Assembly: GCF_018069875.1 (NCBI RefSeq)
Contig: NZ_JAGQDF010000003.1
Coordinates: forward strand, 402,797 to 466,796
DNA from: Ideonella alba
GTDB lineage: Bacteria; Pseudomonadota; Gammaproteobacteria; Burkholderiales; Burkholderiaceae_C
Length of the DNA: 64,000 nt
Direction: 5' to 3'
Below are positions 58,090 to 64,000 of this stretch, one piece after another. Within the stretch, counting starts at the first letter, position 1, and every line of letters starts with the position of its first letter. The translations under genes were made by a program, and so were the position numbers. The notes under the pieces are model-generated. The model worked only from the letters and a program-made list of their open reading frames with translations. It did not search any database and was not told the DNA's origin.

Positions 58090-59148
58090 TCAAGCCTCCG
58101 CCACCAAGCGACTGAACGGCCGGCTGGCCAGCGCGCGCGGCTGGTAGCGGCCCACGCGCTGGGCAATGGCGGCGATGTGCGCCGGCGTGGTGCCGCAGCA
58201 GCCGCCGACGATGTTCAGGAAGCCCGCCTTGGCGAACTCTTCCATCAGGCCGCCGGTGACCTCGGGCGTCTCGTCGAAGCCGGTGTCGCTCATCGGGTTG
58301 GGCAGGCCGGCGTTGGGGTAGCAGCTGACGAACGTGTCGCCGGCCACCCGGCCCAGCTCCTCGATGTAGGGCCGCATCAGCGTGGCGCCCAGTGCGCAGT
58401 TCAGGCCGATCGCCAGCGGCCGCGCATGGCGCACCGAGTGCCAGAAGGCGCCCACCGTCTGGCCGCTGAGGATGCGGCCGGAGGCGTCGGTGACGGTGCC
58501 GGAGATGATCACCGGCAGGCGCTCGCCGGTGGCCTCCATCAGCTCATCGAGCGCGAAGATCGCGGCCTTGGCGTTGAGCGTGTCGAAGATGGTCTCGACC
58601 AGGAACAGGTCGCAGCCGCCCTCCAGCAGACCTTCGGCCTGTTCGCGGTAGCTGTCGCGCAGCTGATCGAAGCTGATGTTGCGCGCGCCGGGGTCGTTCA
58701 CGTCGGGGCTGATGCTGGCGGTGCGCGGCGTGGGGCCCAGTGCGCCGGCCACGAGGCGCGGGTGATCCGGGCTGCTGTAGCGATCGGCCGCTTCGCGCGC
58801 CACGCGGGCGGCGGCGATGTTCATCTCGCGCGCCAGGTGGCCCAGGCCGTAGTCTTCCTGGGCGATGGAGGTGGCGCCGAAGGTGTTGGTCTCGATGATG
58901 TCGGCACCGGCGGCCAGGTACTGCTCGTGGATCTCGCGGATCACATCCGGGCGCGTCAGCACCAGCAGATCGTTGTCGCCCTTCAGGTCCTTCGGATGAT
59001 CGGCCAGCGCGGCATGGCGGAAGTCGGCCTCGCCCAGCTGGTAGCGCTGGATCATCGTGCCCATCGCCCCGTCGATGATGACGATGCGTTGCGCAAGCAG
59101 CGCCGGCAGGGCGGCGCCGCGGGTGTAGGCGGGGGCAGGGCGGGTCAT
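58090..59148 (-). CDS. metH: Methionine synthase homocysteine-binding subunit
   Basis: The 352-residue protein is the N-terminal homocysteine S-methyltransferase module of MetH as a separate gene. [20 protein letters not shown] is the start of the barrel (near residue 25), and the zinc Cys residues are in IGLNCALGA and [13 protein letters not shown]. It works with the protein at 54367-57111 and methylcobalamin to make methionine. The split layout is common in this order. The two halves are parted here by a gene on the other strand, so they are separate transcripts. Confidence 0.93.
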   Translation of the reverse strand: MTRPAPAYTRGAALPALLAQRIVIIDGAMGTMIQRYQLGEADFRHAALADHPKDLKGDNDLLVLTRPDVIREIHEQYLAAGADIIETNTFGATSIAQEDYGLGHLAREMNIAAARVAREAADRYSSPDHPRLVAGALGPTPRTASISPDVNDPGARNISFDQLRDSYREQAEGLLEGGCDLFLVETIFDTLNAKAAIFALDELMEATGERLPVIISGTVTDASGRILSGQTVGAFWHSVRHARPLAIGLNCALGATLMRPYIEELGRVAGDTFVSCYPNAGLPNPMSDTGFDETPEVTGGLMEEFAKAGFLNIVGGCCGTTPAHIAAIAQRVGRYQPRALASRPFSRLVAEA

Positions 59149-59253
59149 GCCCCGATTGTAGGAAACCCGCAGTCCGGACGGGGGGCCGCCGGGCTTTACC
59201 TGGCTTCACCGGGCGTCGACGCTGGCGCAAGTCCGGCTCGCCAGACTGGCGCC

Positions 59254-59799
59254 ATGAACAGACGATGGCACACCGTGGCAGCCTGGGGCAGCCTGTTGAT
59301 GAGCGTGGCCGCGGCGGCCCAGCCGATGGGGGGCATGGGCCCGGGCCGCGGCCCCGGTGACGGCCCGCCCGGCGCGCGTGGTCCGGCACGCACCGAGCGC
59401 TCGCTGGAGGAGATGCTGCCGCCCGATCCCTGGCGACTGTGGCTGCAGCGGGTGTCGCTGGAGCGCGGTGCGCTGAGCGCCCGGCCCGAGCAGACCGCCG
59501 CAGTGGACGCCTTCGTGCAGGCGCTGGACACGGTGCAGCGCCTCTCTGGCCAGCGCCAGCGACGCCTCACCCAGCCACCAGCGCCGCCGCCGCCCCTGGG
59601 GCTGGACCTGGCGCGCGAACTGCGCAGCGAGGCCGACGAGGCACGGGCCTGGACCGAGTCCCTGGACGCGCTGGATCGTGCCTGGCGGGCTGCCACCGCC
59701 GTGCTCGACGGCGGCCAGCGTGCGCGCCTGGAGGGTGCCTACCTGGCGGCGTTCAGTCCGGCGCCTAGCCGAGACCGATCGGCGCCGGCGCGCGATTGA
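59254..59799 (+). CDS. Exported hypothetical protein (Gly/Pro-rich start, helical C-terminal part)
   Basis: The 181-residue protein has a signal peptide (TVAAWGSLLMSVAAAAQ), a Gly/Met/Pro-rich linker (PMGGMGPGRGPGDGPPGA) and a helical domain rich in Leu, Arg and Glu (LALERG-like spacing; ALDTVQRLSGQRQRRLTQ). The layout recalls small periplasmic helical proteins such as Spy/CpxP, but no LTxxQ motif is clear. Its 3' end overlaps the convergent hemerythrin gene by 35 bp. Confidence 0.65.
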   Translation: MNRRWHTVAAWGSLLMSVAAAAQPMGGMGPGRGPGDGPPGARGPARTERSLEEMLPPDPWRLWLQRVSLERGALSARPEQTAAVDAFVQALDTVQRLSGQRQRRLTQPPAPPPPLGLDLARELRSEADEARAWTESLDALDRAWRAATAVLDGGQRARLEGAYLAAFSPAPSRDRSAPARD

Positions 59800-60340
59800 G
59801 GATCTGCTGGAACAGCGGCCGGTAGCCGTCCTCCGGCTCGTGGCCGGTCAGCGGGTCCTTGTTGGCGGCAAACGCGGCGTCGAGCTGCGCCCAGTCCTCG
59901 GCGCTGAGGTGCTGGACCGCGGCCGGCAGCACCTCGGTCTCCTCGACCGCCATGTGGCGCAGGTAGTTGTCGATGTAGCGGTCCACCGCCTGCTCGAAGG
60001 CGGCGCGGCGCGGCTCGCCCATCACTTCGTAGGCCAGCAGCAGGTGCTCCAGGTCGCGCACGCCGCGCTCGCCATGGGCGTGGTCGCGGTCCAGCCGGTC
60101 CAGCGTGTCCTTCAGCGCCGGCACGCGCTCGCGCAGCTTGGGAAACAGCAGCTCGGTTTCCTTGGTGTGGTGCAGGCGTTCCGGGAACTCGTCGATGTAG
60201 AACAGCATCGCGCGCACCAGCCCAAAGTCGGGCGGGCGGCCATCGCGGTGGGCCTGGGCCAGCAGCAGCGGCAGCGACTTGAGCATGGCGGCCAGGGCCT
60301 GGTGCTCGTCCTTCATGATCGTCAGCGACAGGGGCTTCAC
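59765..60340 (-). CDS. Hemerythrin (HHE) domain protein
   Basis: This ~191-residue four-helix protein has the iron ligands in DEHQAL (near residue 10), RLHHTKETELLFPKL (near 58), DHAHGE and HMAVEETEVLPA. It could bind a di-iron site and oxygen or nitric oxide, and sits in the cytoplasm. GTG 60340 is chosen because GGAGAG lies 5 bp upstream; the longer frame to 60379 starts without a ribosome site. Confidence 0.88.
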   Translation of the reverse strand: MKPLSLTIMKDEHQALAAMLKSLPLLLAQAHRDGRPPDFGLVRAMLFYIDEFPERLHHTKETELLFPKLRERVPALKDTLDRLDRDHAHGERGVRDLEHLLLAYEVMGEPRRAAFEQAVDRYIDNYLRHMAVEETEVLPAAVQHLSAEDWAQLDAAFAANKDPLTGHEPEDGYRPLFQQILNRAPAPIGLG

Positions 60341-60418
60341 GTCGTCTCTCCAGCGGTGATGGCGGGAGATTGACAGCACACGGTCGACATGGCCTTGAGT
60401 CAGGTCAAGACTCAGCCT

Positions 60419-60790
60419 CTACCCGCGCTGCAACGCCTGACGCTGGATCTGCTGCGGCGCAAAGGCCGCCTGCAGCGCTTCGATCAGCGCCGCGGCCTTG
60501 GCGCTGTTGTCCTCGCCCAGGTTGCACACATAGGCGTCCAGCGTCACCGCGCCCAGCTCGGGCCAGGTGTGCACCGCCAGGTGCGACTCGGCCAGCAGCA
60601 CCACGCCGGTCACGCCGGCCGGGCCGCCAGCGGGCGGCGGCGGGAAGCGGTGGAACAGCTCGCCCACCGCCTGCAGGCCGGCCTGGCGCACGGCGCCCAG
60701 GCACAGCGTGCGCAGCGCATCGAGGTCGTGCATCACCGGCGCGGCGGGGTCGCAGCCGCGCAGGTCGGCGGTCAGGTGCAGGCCTTGCAT
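60419..60790 (-). CDS. speD: S-adenosylmethionine decarboxylase proenzyme (class 1b type)
   Basis: The 123-residue protein is a small SpeD/SpeH-type enzyme that makes decarboxylated SAM for spermidine synthesis. The self-cleavage Ser is in VLLAESHLAVHTWPE (near residue 67), giving the pyruvoyl group, and the catalytic Cys lies in TLDAYVCNLGEDN. The short length fits class 1b. No spermidine synthase gene is adjacent. It is divergent from tkt. Confidence 0.92.
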   Translation of the reverse strand: MQGLHLTADLRGCDPAAPVMHDLDALRTLCLGAVRQAGLQAVGELFHRFPPPPAGGPAGVTGVVLLAESHLAVHTWPELGAVTLDAYVCNLGEDNSAKAAALIEALQAAFAPQQIQRQALQRG

Positions 60791-60853
60791 CGGGCCGATT
60801 ATCGGGGCCGATAAAATGCCGGGTTCACCCTCCCCATCCCCCTCGGACGCGCC

Positions 60854-62902
60854 ATGCCCGCCACCTCCCCCCGCAACGATCACCCGCTGATGGCCCAGGC
60901 CATCCGTGCCCTGGCAATGGACGCCGTGCAGCAGGCCAACTCCGGCCACCCCGGCGCGCCCATGGGCATGGCCGAGATGGCCCAGGCGCTGTGGACCCGG
61001 CACCTGAAGCACAACCCGGCCCAGCCGCAGTGGGCCGACCGTGACCGCTTCGTGCTGTCCAACGGCCACGGCTCGATGCTGATCTATGCGCTGCTGCACC
61101 TCAGCGGCTATGCGCTGCCGATCGAGCAGCTCAAGGCCTTCCGCCAGCTGCACAGCCTGACCCCGGGCCACCCCGAGGTGGACGTCACCCCCGGTGTGGA
61201 AACCACCACCGGCCCGCTGGGCCAGGGCATCACCAATGCGGTGGGCATGGCGCTGGCCGAGAAGCTGCTGGCGTCCGAGTTCAACCGCGACGGCCACACC
61301 GTGGTGGACCACCGCACCTATGTCTTCATGGGCGACGGCTGCCTGATGGAAGGCATCAGCCACGAGGCGATCGCGCTGGCCGGCGCCTGGAAGCTGAACA
61401 AGCTGGTCGCGCTGTACGACGACAACGGCATCTCGATCGACGGCCAGGTGGCGCCCTGGTTCATCGACGACACGCCGGCGCGCTTCAAGGCCTGCGGCTG
61501 GAACGTCATCGGCCCGGTCGATGGCCACGATGTGGACGCGGTGGACGCGGCCATCGCCCAGGCCAAGGGCAGTGCCGACAAGCCCACGCTGATCGTCTGC
61601 AAGACCAGCATCGGCAAGGGCTCGCCCAACCGCGCCAACACCGCCAAGGCGCACGGCGAGCCGCTGGGTGCCGAGGAAATCAAGCTCACCCGCGAGGCCA
61701 TCGGCTGGACCCACGAGCCCTTCGTCATCCCAGCCGAGGTCAAGGCCGCCTGGGACGCCACCGACCGTGGCGCCGTGGCCCAGGCCGAGTGGGAGAAGCG
61801 TTTCACCGCCTACGCGGTGGCCCACCCGGACATGGCGGCCGAGTTCCTGCGCCGCATGGCCGGCGAGCTGCCCGCCAACTTCGCCGAGATCGCCGTCGAG
61901 GCCGTGGCCAGTGCCCACGAGAAGGCCGAGACCGTGGCCAGCCGCAAGGCCAGCCAGATCGCGCTGGAGACCTTCACCGCCCAGCTGCCCGAGCTGCTGG
62001 GCGGCTCGGCCGACCTGACCGGCTCCAACCTCACCAACACCAAGAGCACGCCCAACCTGCGCCTGGACGCCACGGGTGCCGTGGTGAAGAACGACGCCGG
62101 CGTCGGTGGCCGCCACATCAACTACGGCGTGCGCGAGTTCGGCATGGCCGCCATCATGAACGGCATCGCGCTGCATGGTGGCTTCATCCCCTACGGCGGC
62201 ACCTTCCTGACCTTCAGCGACTACAGCCGCAACGCGATCCGCATGGCCGCGCTGATGAAGCGCCGCGTGATCCACGTCTTCACCCACGACTCGATCGGCC
62301 TGGGCGAGGACGGCCCGACGCACCAGAGCGTCGAGCACGCCGCCAGCCTGCGCCTGATCCCGGGCCTGGACGTCTGGCGTCCCGCCGACACCACCGAGAC
62401 CGCGGTGGCCTGGACCATGGCGCTGGCCAACAAGAACCGCCCCAGCGCGCTGCTGCTGAGCCGCCAGAACCTGCCCTATGCGCCCAAGACCGACGCCGAC
62501 CTGATCACCCGCGGCGCCTACGTGCTGGCCGAGCCCACCGAAGTGGGCCGCCGGCGCAAGCCGCAGGCGGTGATCATCGCCACCGGCTCCGAGGTGCAGC
62601 TGGCGCTGCACGCCCAGGCCGCGCTGGCCGACCTGAAGATCGCGGTGCGCGTGGTGTCGATGCCCTCGACCACCGTCTTCGACCGCCAGGACCGCAACTA
62701 CAAGAAGGAAGTGCTGCCGCCCAAGCTGCCGCGCATCGCCATCGAGGCCGGCGTCACCGACTTCTGGTGGAAGTACGGCTGCGACGCCGTGATCGGCATC
62801 GACCGCTACGGTGAATCGGCCCCGGCCAATGTGCTGTTCCCGATGTTCGGCTTCTCGGTCGAGAACCTGGTGCAGACGGTGCGCAAGGTGCTGGCCAAGT
62901 GA
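60854..62902 (+). CDS. tkt: Transketolase
   Basis: The 682-residue thiamine-diphosphate enzyme of the pentose-phosphate/Calvin pathways has [18 protein letters not shown] near residue 25, the ThDP motif [13 protein letters not shown] near 155, [12 protein letters not shown], and the C-terminal [18 protein letters not shown] block. Length is standard. It is followed by a coupled secreted protein (GTGA overlap) and then gap, so these carbon-metabolism genes form one operon. Confidence 0.96.
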   Translation: MPATSPRNDHPLMAQAIRALAMDAVQQANSGHPGAPMGMAEMAQALWTRHLKHNPAQPQWADRDRFVLSNGHGSMLIYALLHLSGYALPIEQLKAFRQLHSLTPGHPEVDVTPGVETTTGPLGQGITNAVGMALAEKLLASEFNRDGHTVVDHRTYVFMGDGCLMEGISHEAIALAGAWKLNKLVALYDDNGISIDGQVAPWFIDDTPARFKACGWNVIGPVDGHDVDAVDAAIAQAKGSADKPTLIVCKTSIGKGSPNRANTAKAHGEPLGAEEIKLTREAIGWTHEPFVIPAEVKAAWDATDRGAVAQAEWEKRFTAYAVAHPDMAAEFLRRMAGELPANFAEIAVEAVASAHEKAETVASRKASQIALETFTAQLPELLGGSADLTGSNLTNTKSTPNLRLDATGAVVKNDAGVGGRHINYGVREFGMAAIMNGIALHGGFIPYGGTFLTFSDYSRNAIRMAALMKRRVIHVFTHDSIGLGEDGPTHQSVEHAASLRLIPGLDVWRPADTTETAVAWTMALANKNRPSALLLSRQNLPYAPKTDADLITRGAYVLAEPTEVGRRRKPQAVIIATGSEVQLALHAQAALADLKIAVRVVSMPSTTVFDRQDRNYKKEVLPPKLPRIAIEAGVTDFWWKYGCDAVIGIDRYGESAPANVLFPMFGFSVENLVQTVRKVLAK

Positions 62903-63909
62903 GACGTGCCGGGGCAGGCTGGGTGCTGGCGGCCGTGATCGGCCTGCTGGCGCCGCTGCAGGTCCGGGCGCAGGACCAGATGACGGTGCCGTCGCCCTAC
63001 CAGCAGTGCCTCACGCCGGCCGGTGCCGTGCGCGGCGACCCCGAGTACCCCTTCTACGCCTTCAAGACCGGCCTGCCTGGTCGGGTCAAGGTGGCCTTGA
63101 ACTTCGATTCGCCCACCAGCCGGCCCCAGGTCGAGGTGCTGGAGAAGGAGGGCGGGACGGAGTTCGTGGAGGCCGTGCGTGAGCACGTCCAGGTGTTTCG
63201 CCTGCCCTGCCTGCCGGCTGGCGCCACGCCGGCGCGCCTGCTGTTCGAGTTCGTGTTCCAGCCGGACCGTCGCGAGCCGGTCCGGCTGGAGATCCAGGAC
63301 CCGGCCCGCGCCAGGTGGGATCAGCGGGCGGCCTGCATCCAGCATGTGGCCGGTGTCCAGAAGCCCGACTACCCGGAGCTGCTGCGGCGCAAGGAGGTCC
63401 AGGGTCGCGTGTGGGCGCAGATGCAGTTCACGGCACCGGACCAGCCGCCCCGCGTGCAGGTGTTCGGGCGGCCCGCCCACAAGGCCCTGATGGCCGAGGT
63501 GGACGACTGGGCCCGGGGCTTGCGCATGCCCTGCCACGAGGGCCCGCCGATCGATGTCCACAACTGGTACGTCTTCATCCTCGAGGAAACGGCCTACGGC
63601 TTCAAGCCCGGCCTGCGCTTCGTTGAGCTGCTGTCGCTGGTCGACGGCATCGAGCGTCAGACGGTCAACATCGACACCACCACGCTGGGCTGCCCGTTTG
63701 ACCTGCGTCTGAGGTACCAGCAGCCCGATCGCAAGAATGCCGTGGCACAGCTTGGCAACGCCCAGGCTTCCCGCCGAGAATTCACGGCTTGGCTCGAGAG
63801 CTGGCAGTTCAAGCTGTCGGCCAAGGACCTGGACCGCATCTATGGCGACGCCGTGACCTTCACCGTTCCCTGTCTCAAGATCAATCTCACCCCCAAGGAA
63901 TCGACATGA
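62899..63909 (+). CDS. Exported protein with TonB-C-like domains, coupled to tkt and gap
   Basis: The 336-residue protein starts at GTG 62899, overlapping the tkt stop as GTGA, and its stop overlaps the gap start as ATGA. It has a signal peptide ([17 protein letters not shown]). The middle shows a TonB C-terminal-like pattern ([20 protein letters not shown], then [19 protein letters not shown]), and an earlier copy-like region ([20 protein letters not shown]...) suggests a duplication. A few Cys pairs may form disulfides. The function is unknown, and the place between two central metabolism genes is odd. Confidence 0.7.
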   Translation: MRRAGAGWVLAAVIGLLAPLQVRAQDQMTVPSPYQQCLTPAGAVRGDPEYPFYAFKTGLPGRVKVALNFDSPTSRPQVEVLEKEGGTEFVEAVREHVQVFRLPCLPAGATPARLLFEFVFQPDRREPVRLEIQDPARARWDQRAACIQHVAGVQKPDYPELLRRKEVQGRVWAQMQFTAPDQPPRVQVFGRPAHKALMAEVDDWARGLRMPCHEGPPIDVHNWYVFILEETAYGFKPGLRFVELLSLVDGIERQTVNIDTTTLGCPFDLRLRYQQPDRKNAVAQLGNAQASRREFTAWLESWQFKLSAKDLDRIYGDAVTFTVPCLKINLTPKEST

Positions 63910-64000
63910 CCATCAAGATTGGTATCAACGGCTTCGGCCGCATCGGCCGCATGGTGTTCCGCGCCGCCATCCAGAACTTCGCCAAGGACGTGCAGATCGT
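63906..64000 (+). CDS. gap: Glyceraldehyde-3-phosphate dehydrogenase (3' truncated by window edge)
   Basis: Only the first 31 codons are in the window. [18 protein letters not shown] (residues 4-21) is the NAD-binding start of GAPDH. AAGGA lies 6 bp before ATG 63906, which overlaps the stop of the previous gene (ATGA). The next residues FAKDVQIV fit the family. Confidence 0.93.
   Translation, partial: MTIKIGINGFGRIGRMVFRAAIQNFAKDVQI

Noticed and set aside
60791..62611. 730-codon minus-strand frame through transketolase
   Set aside because: Only its last 123 codons are SpeD; the rest is the shadow of tkt.

Overview
The window looks like chromosomal DNA of a high-GC betaproteobacterium of the order Burkholderiales (Leptothrix/Rubrivivax/Ideonella-like by gene content). 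Pointers are the EpsL-type exopolysaccharide operon, the DUF1501/DUF1800 pair, a methionine synthase split into two genes with an S-adenosylhomocysteine riboswitch, and an HU-like protein with a Lys/Ala tail. The genus is an inference. No rRNA, tRNA or CRISPR array was seen.

Most of the window is a surface-polysaccharide factory in two intertwined parts. (1) A Kps-type (Kdo-linked) capsule part: the end of a kpsD-like export gene at the left edge, and kpsC and kpsS at 51.0-54.5 kb. Near these lie a sulfotransferase (3.7-4.5 kb), a NodPQ-like PAPS-forming set (cysD, fused cysNC), an SLC13-type anion permease and cysQ, which removes PAP. Together they suggest that sulfate is activated for a sulfated surface glycan. 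(2) A colanic-acid/Eps-like part from about 6 to 42 kb: glf, manC, rfbC, ugd, wzc-type tyrosine kinase, fcl, a wcaF-E-D-B-C/wzx/GT2 block, gmd, wcaI, an O-antigen ligase/polymerase-like protein, a CpsB-type phosphatase, epsE, epsL, a wcaJ-type initiating transferase and a ParA/MinD-like ATPase.

Between about 23.7 and 31.7 kb the base composition drops sharply, and the change falls inside fcl on the left and inside gmd on the right. The block between them, which sets the sugar structure, therefore looks exchanged by recombination in the flanking nucleotide-sugar genes.

Other segments: 1.1-4.5 kb holds two paralogous secreted proteins of a family I do not recognise, one coupled to the sulfotransferase. 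9.4-12.9 kb holds a DUF1501/DUF1800 pair. 12.9-14.2 kb holds a small basic protein and a nucleotide-processing-like ('VFVNCPFD') protein whose 3' end is interrupted by a 268-bp MITE-like element. 14.3-18.8 kb holds a small membrane protein, an MBL/beta-CASP hydrolase, a Uma2 nuclease-like protein and a glycosyltransferase-like protein. The right end (54.4-64 kb) is housekeeping: metH in two halves around a cyclic-nucleotide-binding protein, hemerythrin-like protein, speD, transketolase, a TonB-C-like secreted protein and the start of gap.

Most notable points: an IS630-transposase-like HTH protein reads without a stop into CysD; two tiny secreted-protein genes in the polysaccharide cluster each have a sigma-54-type -24/-12 promoter with an upstream inverted repeat; a strong intrinsic terminator lies within the annotated 5' end of the polymerase gene; and a complete SAH riboswitch with its pseudoknot partner precedes metH2.
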